DNA of 64,000 nt from Aquisediminimonas sp031376385 (GTDB lineage: Bacteria; Pseudomonadota; Alphaproteobacteria; Sphingomonadales; Sphingomonadaceae): the NCBI GenBank assembly GCA_031376385.1, contig JANMDQ010000029.1, positions 1-64,000 on the forward strand. The letters run 5' to 3'. Below the pieces are notes generated by a model. That model ran no database searches. It saw nothing but the letters and a program-made list of their open reading frames with translations, and was not told the DNA's origin. Positions 32,742 to 41,330 of the stretch are shown here, piece after piece. Positions within the stretch are counted from its first letter, which is position 1; every line of letters begins with the position of its first letter. Both the position numbers and the translations under genes were made by a program.

Positions 32742-33896
32742 ATGACGAGCGAAATCGCGATCATCGGCGCAGGGCTGGGCGGACTAACTTGTGCGCTGGC
32801 CCTCGCGCGGATGGGGCGCGCGGTTTGCGTCTATGAACAGGCCCCCGTCTTGGCCGAAATTGGGGCCGGGATCACACTCAGCCCAAATGCGTCCCGCGTG
32901 TTCATCTATCTTGGTCTGGGTGACGGCCTCAAACGGCTCGGCGTCGTGCCGCCCAAGCAATGGACTCAAGCGATGCCCACGGGTGCGCTGCTGATGGAGC
33001 GCGAACGAGGCGCGTTGATGGAGGCGACTTACGGCGCGCCCTACACGCATCTGCACCGCGCGGATTTGCACGCGCTGCTGACAGAGGCGCTGCTGGCGGC
33101 TCAACCGGATGCCATTCGCCTCAATCACAAAGTTGAAAGTGTGACAGCGGATGGCGCGATTATATTTGCGGACGGGGGCACAGCGCGCGCAGACGTGGTG
33201 ATCGGAGCAGACGGCGTGAAATCCGTGGTCCGTGACGCTCTGTTCGAAACCAGCGCGCCGCAATTCACCGGCCAAATCGCGTGGCGCGGCGTGGTGCCGA
33301 TTGAGACGCTTTCGCCAGAGGTACAGGCCCTGCCGCCGGGCATCTGGATCGGCGAAAACCGCTTGTTCATGCGATACCCAATGCGCGGCGGCGCTCTCAT
33401 CAACTATGCCGCGTTCGTCAATGCGCAAGGCTGGGATCAGGAAGGCTGGATGATTGCTTCTACCCGCGAAGAATTGCTGGGTGCGTTCGCAGGGGCAGAG
33501 CCGCATTTGCTGGAAATGATCCGCGCAACGCCGGGGGATCAGCTGTATAAATGGGCGATCCACGCGCGTGACCCGCTGGCGACTTGGATCGCGGGATGCG
33601 TCACGCTCCTCGGGGATGCAGCGCACGGCATGCTGCCGTTCATGGGGCAGGGGGCCGCGACTGCGATTGAGGACGGAATGGTGCTGGCCCGCTGCTTGGA
33701 CGCATTCGCTCCGGATGACGCGCTCACCCGCTATCAGGCCGCGCGGCTGGACAGGACAACCATGATCCAAACCCAATCCCGCCTGCTCGGCCTGCAATTT
33801 CAGGGTAAAGACCCCGAAAGTTTCGGCAAAGGCCCGATCCAGAATGAAGAAACGCTGGGCCTGTTCGCCTATGATGCCGTGACGGTTCAGATTTAA
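32742..33896 (+). CDS. FAD-dependent monooxygenase, salicylate-hydroxylase-like
   Basis: A 384-residue class A flavoprotein monooxygenase. FAD motifs are IIGAGLGGLTCALALA (residues 6-21), the DG motif in VVIGADGVKSVVRDAL and the GD motif LLGDAAHGMLPFMGQGA. It resembles salicylate or 3-hydroxybenzoate hydroxylases, which hydroxylate an aromatic ring with NAD(P)H and oxygen. The ATG at 32742 puts the Rossmann motif at the N-terminus as usual. A GTG at 32703 behind GGGAGG is an alternative start. It forms a pair with the SDR gene 11 bp downstream. Confidence 0.87.
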   Translation: MTSEIAIIGAGLGGLTCALALARMGRAVCVYEQAPVLAEIGAGITLSPNASRVFIYLGLGDGLKRLGVVPPKQWTQAMPTGALLMERERGALMEATYGAPYTHLHRADLHALLTEALLAAQPDAIRLNHKVESVTADGAIIFADGGTARADVVIGADGVKSVVRDALFETSAPQFTGQIAWRGVVPIETLSPEVQALPPGIWIGENRLFMRYPMRGGALINYAAFVNAQGWDQEGWMIASTREELLGAFAGAEPHLLEMIRATPGDQLYKWAIHARDPLATWIAGCVTLLGDAAHGMLPFMGQGAATAIEDGMVLARCLDAFAPDDALTRYQAARLDRTTMIQTQSRLLGLQFQGKDPESFGKGPIQNEETLGLFAYDAVTVQI

Positions 33897-33907
33897 GGGG
33901 AAAACCA

Positions 33908-34699
33908 ATGGCCACCATCGTCGTAACTGGCAGCACGCGGGGCATTGGCCTGGGGCTGGTAAAGGCGTTCCGCGCGCGCGGGCATAGCGTGATGATCAGT
34001 TCGCGCGGGGCAGCCGCAGTTGACGCTGCTGTCGCCGAAGTGAGCGCTGCGCCGGGATCTGGCGACGTGATCGGCCACACCTGCGATGTGAGCGACCGGG
34101 ATCAGGTGCAGGCGCTATGGGATGCTGCATTCGCCAAATGGGGCAGCGTGGATATCTGGATCAACAATGCAGGCGTCTCCGGCCCCAAACGCACTTTGCC
34201 GCATTTGACCCGCGCCGATATTGATCCGGTTATCGCGACTAACATCTGGGGCATGATCTGGGGCACGCAAGTGCCGCTTGCGGGGATGACCGCGCAAGGG
34301 AGCGGTAAAATCTTCAATTTCGAAGGCTTTGGATCAGACGGGATGACTGCACCCGGCCTCACCATCTACGGCCTCACCAAACGCGCGCTGACTTATTTCA
34401 CCAAGTCTGTGAACAAGGAAATCAAAGGCTCACCCGTTATGCTCGGCACAATCAGCCCCGGCATAGTGATCACTGATCTGCTCGAAAAGTCGATGGATGA
34501 AGACCCAGAGGCTGTGGCCAAAACACGGCGCATTTACAATATCCTCGCCGACCGAGTGGAGACGGTCGCCCCGTGGATCGCGGATCAAGTGCTTGCGGTG
34601 GACAGGGCAGGCGCGGCGATTAAGTGGCTAACCACCGGTAAAGCCGCGCGGCGGTTTTTAGGGAGTTTGGTGCGGAAACGGAATGTGCTTGGGGGGTAG
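33908..34699 (+). CDS. short-chain dehydrogenase/reductase
   Basis: A 263-residue classical SDR. The cofactor loop TGSTRGIG (7-14) is near the N-terminus. INNAGVSG follows, and the catalytic Tyr-x-x-x-Lys is YGLTK in TIYGLTKRALTYF. The residue replacing the usual catalytic serine lies in the FNFEGFGSDG stretch, which is atypical and should be noted. It oxidises or reduces an alcohol/ketone of unknown identity, probably on the same pathway as the monooxygenase upstream (11-bp gap). Confidence 0.88.
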   Translation: MATIVVTGSTRGIGLGLVKAFRARGHSVMISSRGAAAVDAAVAEVSAAPGSGDVIGHTCDVSDRDQVQALWDAAFAKWGSVDIWINNAGVSGPKRTLPHLTRADIDPVIATNIWGMIWGTQVPLAGMTAQGSGKIFNFEGFGSDGMTAPGLTIYGLTKRALTYFTKSVNKEIKGSPVMLGTISPGIVITDLLEKSMDEDPEAVAKTRRIYNILADRVETVAPWIADQVLAVDRAGAAIKWLTTGKAARRFLGSLVRKRNVLGG

Positions 34700-34906
34700 G
34701 GGGATGAGTTCAAGTGGAGATGTGGCGTAGGCTTCCTGGCGGTTCTACCTGCGTCTGTGCTTGTTGAAAGGAAAATTCTGCCACAAGCGATTGCCTATAA
34801 AGTGCTGTCCGCATAATCACCTTCACTCGCGGTAATCGGCAAACGGGTCGACGAGCAAATCATGTTGTGATCGCATTTAACTCGATAATTCCAGCCTGAA
34901 TCAAGA

Positions 34907-34990
34907 TTGACAAATTGAATGTGTTCATCTAATGTTCCAACTGCTCTTTGAAACCCTGCCGCCCCGTGCAGCAGATTGTGAATGATTTTC
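34907..34990 (+). promoter_or_regulatory. rRNA-leader-like promoter plus boxA-like sequence, copy B
   Basis: TTGACA at 34907-34912, 17-bp spacer, TAATGT at 34930-34935, then TGCTCTTTGAAA at 34942-34953. The promoter hexamers are near consensus and the last box resembles the Nus boxA (TGCTCTTTAACA in E. coli). Downstream GCAGCAGATTGTGAATGATT is shared with copy A. No rRNA follows before the CoA-transferase gene. Confidence 0.6.
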
Positions 34991-35158
34991 TTGGCTTGCG
35001 CCGCGCGTGGGGCTTTGTGCCTAGACGTTGCGGACAGGCGTTAAAGAGGGGTAACAGAGTCTCTGCTTCCTCACCTTTCAGATCAAAGTCGCGGGATGTT
35101 AGGGGGCAATGTATCAAAGCCTCGCGCATGGACGCGCGCGGTTTCGCAAGGCGTTTCA

Positions 35159-35182
35159 GGTGTCAACCATGTGTCAACTTTG
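35159..35182 (+). repeat. tandem TGTCAAC motif, copy B
   Basis: GGTGTCAACC then GTGTCAACTTTG two bases later; 24-base identity with copy A (13095-13118, minus). It lies 189 bp upstream of the CoA-transferase start. Confidence 0.8.
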
Positions 35183-35370
35183 AACTGTGTTGGGGCCAAT
35201 GTCGTCATGGCAATTCTGTCACGTCAATACCTGCGCCGCACTGTAACTTTGTTCAGGTTCAGGCGCACAGCACGTAAAAGTGCCACTGCGCTGCGCCCCG
35301 CCCGAACGGAGAGTTGACCTGATCGTCAACAGACGCCACGCACATCGCAAAGCTGAAGAGGGAGAGTGTG

Positions 35371-36414
35371 ATGGCGGGCGTGTTAGAGGGCGTAACGATT
35401 GTTGAAATGGCGGGCATTGGTCCGGGGCCATTTTGCGGGATGATGCTTGCTGATCACGGCGCGCGGGTGATCAGGGTAGACCGGGCTGGCTCTTATGATG
35501 CGGCGGGCAAGGATGTGCTGACGCGCAACAGGGAACGGGTTGAGGCTGATCTGAAAACGCCTGAAGGCATCGCAACTGTGCGTGACTTGGTGAAGACGGC
35601 GGACGGCATTTTTGAAGGGTTCCGCCCCGGCGTGATGGAACGGCTGGGCCTGGGGCCGGATGTTCTTCTGGGCGATAATCCCGCGCTTATCTATGGCCAG
35701 ATGACGGGGTGGGGGCAGACAGGCACTCTCTCTCATGCAGCGGGGCATGATATCAACTATATCTCGATCACTGGCAACCTTCACGGCTACGGCCGCCCCC
35801 ATGAAAAGCCGACGCCGCCGACCAATGCGATTGGGGATTTTGCAGGCGGCGGCATGATGCTGGCGTTCGGGATGGTCGCAGGCATTCTCAACGCGCGCAG
35901 CACTGGGCAGGGCCAAGTGATTGATTGCGCGATGACGGACGGTGCGGCGGTCATCCACGCGATGCAATGGGGCTTCCGCAATATGGGTGCTTGGGAGGAT
36001 ACGCGCGGCGTTAACCTGCTCGACACTGCCGCGCATTTCTATGACACTTATGAGTGCAGCGACGGGAAGTTTATCTCCATCGGTTCCATTGAGCCTCAAT
36101 TCTACGCATTGCTGCGTGGCGCGCTTGGCCTTTCCGACGACGAGGCGTTTAATGCGCAAATGGATAAAGCCCAGTGGCCTGTGCTCAAGACGCGGCTCAC
36201 CGCGATTTTCAAGACAAAGACCCGCGATGAATGGGCCGCGATTATGGAAGGAACGGACATTTGCTTCGGTTCCATCCTGTCGATGGCAGAGGCGCTGGAC
36301 CATCCGCACAATGTGGCGCGTGGAACATTTGTTGAGGTGAACGGCGATCCACAGCCGCGGCCCGCGCCACACTTCCTCGGCACGCCTGCGCCGGTGCCTG
36401 TGGGGCGAAGGTAA
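35371..36414 (+). CDS. CaiB/BaiF-family CoA-transferase or acyl-CoA racemase
   Basis: A 347-residue class III CoA-transferase-like protein. It opens LEGVTIVEMAGIGPGPFCGMMLADHGARVIRVDR and has GRNRE-type DVLTRNRERVEADLKTPEG, then DGIFEGFRPGVMERLGLGPD. YGQMTGWGQTG with its conserved catalytic region follows. These features match the alpha-methylacyl-CoA racemase branch of the family, which epimerises 2-methyl-branched acyl-CoAs in isoprenoid and steroid side-chain degradation; plain CoA transfer is the alternative. The ATG at 35371 follows GGGAGAG. A VapBC module separates it from the thiolase-like gene. Confidence 0.88.
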   Translation: MAGVLEGVTIVEMAGIGPGPFCGMMLADHGARVIRVDRAGSYDAAGKDVLTRNRERVEADLKTPEGIATVRDLVKTADGIFEGFRPGVMERLGLGPDVLLGDNPALIYGQMTGWGQTGTLSHAAGHDINYISITGNLHGYGRPHEKPTPPTNAIGDFAGGGMMLAFGMVAGILNARSTGQGQVIDCAMTDGAAVIHAMQWGFRNMGAWEDTRGVNLLDTAAHFYDTYECSDGKFISIGSIEPQFYALLRGALGLSDDEAFNAQMDKAQWPVLKTRLTAIFKTKTRDEWAAIMEGTDICFGSILSMAEALDHPHNVARGTFVEVNGDPQPRPAPHFLGTPAPVPVGRR

Positions 36415-36470
36415 AATAGTTGTGACATTCTACCCCCATAGGTATATTGAGGGATAGAAGGACATCTCTC

Positions 36471-36722
36471 ATGGGCATACAGTTGAATATCAAAAGTGAA
36501 GAGGCTCATCGGCTCGCGGTCGAAGTGGCTGATCTTGCCGGTGAGAATATGACCGAAGCAGTGATCAATGCCCTAAAGGCGCGCAAGCGTGTTTTGACGC
36601 GGGATGAGCGTCTTGCGCGTGCGAAGCGGTTGACCGCTGGTCTCGGCGATTTGTGGATTGAGCCTTGGAAATCGACGCCGCACGGCGACCTTCTCTATGA
36701 TGAGGCAGGCCTTCCCAGATGA
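36471..36722 (+). CDS. VapB-type antitoxin (PSK transcription-factor family)
   Basis: An 83-residue antitoxin. It opens MGIQLNIKSEEAHRLAVEVADLAGENMTEAVINALKARK, the ribbon-helix-type DNA-binding region of the Rv0623/PSK_trans_fac group. The acidic and aromatic C-terminus should wrap the toxin. The ATG at 36471 gives family length. It overlaps the PIN-domain gene (ATGA). In such pairs the complex represses its own promoter. Confidence 0.87.
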   Translation: MGIQLNIKSEEAHRLAVEVADLAGENMTEAVINALKARKRVLTRDERLARAKRLTAGLGDLWIEPWKSTPHGDLLYDEAGLPR

Positions 36723-37111
36723 TCATTGACACGTCAGTTATTGTGGCGATCATGAAGGAAGAGGCTGATGCTGACGCGATTCATGCTGCAATGATTGACG
36801 CGGAGACCTCGCTCGTCATGTCCGCTGCCACTTATTTGGAGACAGGTATCGTTGTCGACAGCGTGCGCCAGCCCGTTCTTTCCGAACGTCTTGATAAAAT
36901 AATCGAAGAATATGAAATCCAAATCGCCCCGGTCACTGAATCTCAAGTGCGCATAGCGCGCCAAGCCTACCGCGACTTCGGTAAAGGCAGTGGCCATCCC
37001 GCAAGTCTCAATTTTGGGGATTGTTTCGCCTATGCTCTGGCGAGACAGCGTGGCGAAGCCTTGCTGTTTAAGGGCGATGATTTCAGCCACACTGGCATAA
37101 GGCGCGCTTGA
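36719..37111 (+). CDS. VapC-type PIN-domain toxin
   Basis: A 130-residue PIN-domain RNase toxin. The acidic catalytic residues expected for Mg2+ are visible: D4 in MIIDTSVIV, the glutamate in AATYLETGIVV (about 41), D100 in NFGDCFAYALA and the aspartate in LLFKGDDFSHTGI. It is translated by ATGA overlap with its antitoxin. In the family the targets are tRNA or rRNA. It ends 3 bp before the thiolase-like gene, so the TA pair sits inside the catabolic run. Confidence 0.9.
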   Translation: MIIDTSVIVAIMKEEADADAIHAAMIDAETSLVMSAATYLETGIVVDSVRQPVLSERLDKIIEEYEIQIAPVTESQVRIARQAYRDFGKGSGHPASLNFGDCFAYALARQRGEALLFKGDDFSHTGIRRA

Positions 37112-37114
37112 TCC

Positions 37115-38599
37115 ATGAATACAGACCCCACCCGCATCCCCGTCATCATCGGTGTCGGCCAGTTTAATGATCGCGCGTCTGAGCTGGATTCGCTGGGGTT
37201 GATGGTGGAGGCCATGAACGCGGCGGATGCCGACGCTGGGGGCGGATGGATCGGGGCGCTCGACAGTCTGGCCGTGGTCAATCAGATCAGCTTTCCGGGG
37301 CTTGGTGATTGCGCAGAAAAGCTGGCAGCCCATTTTGGGATCACGCCAAAGCATATTGAACAGACGCCGTGGCCGACCGGGGAAAGCCCGGTTCAATTGC
37401 TCAACGAAGCCGCAAACCGGATTGGGGCGGGCGAAATCGAAGTCGCGGCCATTGTCGGCGCTGAGGCGCTGCGCACTGCTGCTGCTCGCGCAAAGGCTGC
37501 GACTGGGGAGCGCACCGATGCCTTGCGCTCAGTTGCTGCAACTGGTTCAAAATCACTGATGGCGCAACACGGGCTTGTTGCGCCGACTGACCTCTATCCT
37601 TTGTATGAAAATGCGACGCGCGCCGCCTGGGGGCAAACGCTGGCAGAGGCGCAGGCCGAGTCTGGCCAGATATGGGCTGGCATGTCCGAAGTTGCAGCAG
37701 GCAATCCTAACGCGTGGATACAGACGGCGCAAACTGCGGATGCCATCACCAGTGCCGACGCGGATAATCGTCCCATCGCCTTCCCTTATCAGAAACGAAT
37801 GGTGGCCAATTCCAGCGTCAACCAAGGGGCGGGGTTCATTGTCACGTCGCTTGCCCGGGCGCGCGCTGCTGGGATTGCAGAGGATCAGATCATTCACGTC
37901 GGCATGGGGGCCGCCGCGCATGAAACGCATAATATGCTCAAGCGTGACCAATATGTGCAGCCTGCGGGTATGGTTGTGACTCTGGAAGACGTGCTCAGCC
38001 GTAACGGGCTGACCACAGTGCAACTCGATCATGTTGAGCTCTATTCCTGTTTCCCGTGCATACCGAAAATGGCGCGGCGGATCATTGGCTGGCCCGTTGA
38101 TCGGCCTATTACAGAATTTGGGGGGCTGACCTTCGGTGGCGGGCCCATTGGCAATTATATGAGCCATGCGATCGCTTCGATGGTGGATACGCTGCGCACT
38201 AAACGTGGCACAGCTATGCTGTTCGCCAACGGCGGCTATGCCACGCATTTCCACGCGATTATTCTGTCAGCGGAGCCTCTGCCGGACGCCACTTTTCCGC
38301 ATGATTTTGATTGCAACGCCCGCGCCGATACGATGCGTGTGCCTGTTCCTGATGAAGACGCGGCCTACGAAGGCCCAGCTACTATCGAGACCTACACCAT
38401 CTTCTATAAGCGTGATGCCACGGTCCGTTTCGGCACGGTCATAGCCCTCACGCCGGGTGGCAAAAGAGTCCTTGCCCGCGTTGCGCCAGAAGATGAGGCG
38501 ATGATCGCCTTCCTGTCCGACGGGCAGGTAGAGCCGGTCGGCGCAACAGGGCGGACGGCGATGGGCGATGAAGGGTTAATCCTATGGCACGCAGCCTGA
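37115..38599 (+). CDS. thiolase-like acetyl-CoA acetyltransferase
   Basis: A 494-residue thiolase-superfamily protein. It has the N-terminal IPVIIGVGQFNDR, the DSLAVVNQIS segment, ANSSVNQGAGFIVTS and ELYSCFPCIPKMAR, followed by the conserved TFGGGPIGNYMSHAIASMV glycine block. The usual thiolase catalytic CGSG loop is not evident. This long, diverged group is annotated as acetyl-CoA acetyltransferase and is common in sterol/terpenoid-degrading bacteria. Cleavage of a CoA ester after the CaiB step is a plausible role. It starts 3 bp after vapC. Confidence 0.78.
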   Translation: MNTDPTRIPVIIGVGQFNDRASELDSLGLMVEAMNAADADAGGGWIGALDSLAVVNQISFPGLGDCAEKLAAHFGITPKHIEQTPWPTGESPVQLLNEAANRIGAGEIEVAAIVGAEALRTAAARAKAATGERTDALRSVAATGSKSLMAQHGLVAPTDLYPLYENATRAAWGQTLAEAQAESGQIWAGMSEVAAGNPNAWIQTAQTADAITSADADNRPIAFPYQKRMVANSSVNQGAGFIVTSLARARAAGIAEDQIIHVGMGAAAHETHNMLKRDQYVQPAGMVVTLEDVLSRNGLTTVQLDHVELYSCFPCIPKMARRIIGWPVDRPITEFGGLTFGGGPIGNYMSHAIASMVDTLRTKRGTAMLFANGGYATHFHAIILSAEPLPDATFPHDFDCNARADTMRVPVPDEDAAYEGPATIETYTIFYKRDATVRFGTVIALTPGGKRVLARVAPEDEAMIAFLSDGQVEPVGATGRTAMGDEGLILWHAA

Positions 38600-38694
38600 T
38601 GCGCGTCATATTGCCTAAATAGATCAAAGTCCTAAGCTTTGTCGTCACGGACAGTGTTGGTGAGTCGTCCGCGCCCCACAAGGGAGGACGAGCG

Positions 38695-41301
38695 ATGGCC
38701 GACACCAAAGTCAAAAGCAAAAGCGCGATCAAGTTAGAGCCTGCGGTCGCGAGGCGGCGAGCTAAGGTCGATGAATTCGTGGGTCCACAAGACGCAAAGC
38801 GGGCATGGACGGACGCCCCGATAGGCATTGCCTTTTCAGGCGGCGGAATTCGCAGCGCTACGATTTCGCTTGGTATCACTCAGGCACTGGCGAGGCGCGG
38901 CAGGCTTTACGCTTTTGACTATATGTCGACAGTCTCTGGCGGTGGCTATTTCGGTAGCTTTCTGAGGAGCCTGTTCGTGCCAGAAAGTCTGCGCGGCGTT
39001 CCTGGGAAGGCCAGTGCGAAAGACATTGAAAAGGCATTTCATTTTGCTGATCAAGTGCTCACCGATCCGCCTAACGCCACGACGATTGGCGACTACAAAC
39101 ACCCCATAAGGTCATTGCGGGAAAGTGGCCGTTATTTGGCACCCGGCGGCGCGAGCGATTTTGCCTATGCCATTTCTCTAATCGGACGAAATTGGTTGGC
39201 GATGCTCTATGTCTTTGCCCTCGCCACAGCGGCTCTGTTCATTGTTGTTCAATTCGTGCTGATCGCAGCGGCCTATTTGGGCGGGCTGGTGGAGCCTTAC
39301 GGCTTAAACGTCGGCAGGGGAGATGCGTATTTCGGGGTTCCCCCTGTACAATTTGAAGAAATGACTGGCAGCCCTGCTTTCATTCCCGCCGCCTTTTTAG
39401 GGATCATGAGCCTTGGCGTTGGCGCCGCGTATTGGCTGACAGAAAGCATGTCTTACACCCCCGAAGTTGAGGATCAATCCAAGAAGAAATTCTTCGCCGT
39501 TTGGTTCGTAACTTTTCTAGCCTTTCTATTTGGTCTTGGGCTTTATCTTCGGCGGATTGATATCTTTGGCTTAGGCGAGGCGGTGGTCCAGATGAGTCTA
39601 TTGGCTTCGCTCTATTTTCGCGCAGGGCTATTGATACTGACCCTCGCGCTGTTGTTTTCGATCGTTGTCTTTCTAATTGGCATTAAAGACAGAAATGCCA
39701 CGCCGGGCATGAGGCGGCGGCTGACCAAATCACTCACAATTATAAATATATTCGCCACTGCTTGCGTCGCGATTGGGGTGATTGATACTTTGGCAATTGG
39801 AATTCGCGACGGGACATTTGGATGGGGAGTGGGTGACGGGCCGGGCCCACTCACTGCACTGATCCTTTACCCTTCCATTGCCTATCTGATCAAAAAAGCG
39901 CCAGAATGGGCGAGTGGCGTTGACAATGCGCTGATCAAGAAACTGACCTCCAATATAGCGCTCGTGGCGCTCATTATTGGGGTTTTGATGTTTGGTATGC
40001 TCGCCGTTGGTATCGATGTGATTGTGCATATGGCGCTGTGGACTGGACCCGCCTGGGCCAGCCAGCCTTTTGATGGGACATGGACAATATTCGTGATCAC
40101 AATCAGTGTCCTATTTTTGATGACGGGCATTTCAGGTGGATTCATCAATCTGGCGTCGCTCCATCCCCTTTATTCGTCACGCCTCACGCGAGCCTATATC
40201 GGCGCGACAAACCCGCACCGGCTCAGATCAAGCAAGGGGCTAACGGACGGCGATGAGAAAGATCATATTGCATCGGACATTTACCAGCAGACGGATTTGC
40301 CGATTGCCTGTCATTTGATCAACCTGACCCTGAACGAGACCAAGAGTGAGAATAAAATTGTGGAGCGGGACCGCAAAGGACGGCGGTTCATCGTCGGGCC
40401 AGAGGGCATAGCCGTTGACGGCACCGCTATCGATTATGGCTGGAATGGGAATGCTGAATTGTTGAGCGTAGGGCAACTTTGCGCAATTTCGGGCGCTGCT
40501 GCGTCATCGGGTATGGGGCGACGCACGACTTTGGGGACAGCCATGGCGTTGACCTATGCCAATGTGCGTTTGGGCTATTGGTGGAAGAAAGGGGACGAGC
40601 CTGAGGTTTCTAAACCCGCCATGACCAAAACATACCTGGCAGCGCTTAAGGATTGGCTGTGGCATTATCGTTGGGGGCTGATCGGCACCTATATCTATCT
40701 CTTTAATGAAATGACGGCGCATTACACTCAGGCCCATCCGAGGCTCTATTTGACGGACGGCGGGCATTCGGAAAATAGTGGTGCGTTGGCACTGCTTGAA
40801 CGGGGGTGCCGTTTCATCCTTGTCGCTGACAATGGCCAGGATCAGAATTTCAGTTTTTCCGATTTGGAAATCTTCATCCGCACCGCCCGCACGGATTTAG
40901 GAATTGAGGTTTGCGTCGCTGATCCACCAGCTACGCGGGCCTATGTTGGGCGCGGAAATACGAAGCCGTTTTTGAACATGGCGCAGAATTGGCGTCAGGC
41001 CGCGTTGGCGGCGGACGGCCCCGGTATTGCGCTATTGCTAACTGCTGCGGCGATTGATGTGGCCAACCCTGATGTCACTCATATCGTTTGGATGAAGCCC
41101 CGCGTATTTGATGATATGCCATCTGACATTGCGACTTACGCGGGTGAGAATAAGCCTTTCCCCCATCAATCAACCTCTGATCAATTTTTTGATGAAGCAC
41201 AGTGGGAGAGCTACCGTCGGCTTGGTTATGAAATGGCGCGGCATTTATTTGCGACACCCGGACAGATGAAAGATGTTCCAGTCATTGGCGGGAGGGTTTG
41301 A
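38695..41301 (+). CDS. multi-pass membrane patatin-like phospholipase
   Basis: An 868-residue protein with a patatin catalytic domain split around a membrane region. The oxyanion-hole GGGIR is at 49-53 and the nucleophile is S81 in STVSGGGY. The catalytic Asp is D688 in YLTDGGHSENSG. Between them (about 165-490) there are seven or eight predicted membrane helices. Known patatins are Ser-Asp lipid acyl hydrolases; here both catalytic parts should lie on the same membrane face. The ATG follows GGGAGGACGAGCG. It is a single gene with no operon partner, so substrate and role are unknown. Confidence 0.85.
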   Translation: MADTKVKSKSAIKLEPAVARRRAKVDEFVGPQDAKRAWTDAPIGIAFSGGGIRSATISLGITQALARRGRLYAFDYMSTVSGGGYFGSFLRSLFVPESLRGVPGKASAKDIEKAFHFADQVLTDPPNATTIGDYKHPIRSLRESGRYLAPGGASDFAYAISLIGRNWLAMLYVFALATAALFIVVQFVLIAAAYLGGLVEPYGLNVGRGDAYFGVPPVQFEEMTGSPAFIPAAFLGIMSLGVGAAYWLTESMSYTPEVEDQSKKKFFAVWFVTFLAFLFGLGLYLRRIDIFGLGEAVVQMSLLASLYFRAGLLILTLALLFSIVVFLIGIKDRNATPGMRRRLTKSLTIINIFATACVAIGVIDTLAIGIRDGTFGWGVGDGPGPLTALILYPSIAYLIKKAPEWASGVDNALIKKLTSNIALVALIIGVLMFGMLAVGIDVIVHMALWTGPAWASQPFDGTWTIFVITISVLFLMTGISGGFINLASLHPLYSSRLTRAYIGATNPHRLRSSKGLTDGDEKDHIASDIYQQTDLPIACHLINLTLNETKSENKIVERDRKGRRFIVGPEGIAVDGTAIDYGWNGNAELLSVGQLCAISGAAASSGMGRRTTLGTAMALTYANVRLGYWWKKGDEPEVSKPAMTKTYLAALKDWLWHYRWGLIGTYIYLFNEMTAHYTQAHPRLYLTDGGHSENSGALALLERGCRFILVADNGQDQNFSFSDLEIFIRTARTDLGIEVCVADPPATRAYVGRGNTKPFLNMAQNWRQAALAADGPGIALLLTAAAIDVANPDVTHIVWMKPRVFDDMPSDIATYAGENKPFPHQSTSDQFFDEAQWESYRRLGYEMARHLFATPGQMKDVPVIGGRV

Positions 41302-41330
41302 ACGCCAGCCAGCGGCGCAGTGCAACCTCA

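Larger units (their letters stand above)
34700..35370. other. 670-bp non-coding region with two dispersed repeats
   Basis: No gene supported. It holds rRNA-leader-like copy B (34907-34990), a TGTCAAC tandem (35159) and, at about 35229, a GCGCCGCACTGTAAC..TTGTTCAGG block also found near 13150-13180. The same blocks occur in a different order in the 13.1-13.3 kb region. Confidence 0.55.

Noticed and set aside
32784..33908. 374-residue open frame antisense to the FAD monooxygenase gene
   Set aside because: Shadow frame; the opposite strand has full FAD-binding motifs.
35383..36372. 329-residue open frame antisense to the CoA-transferase gene
   Set aside because: Shadow frame without recognisable features.
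38695..41301. Patatin as a CBASS-type (CapV) defence effector
   Set aside because: No cyclase or accessory CBASS gene is adjacent, and the multi-pass membrane layout does not match that effector.
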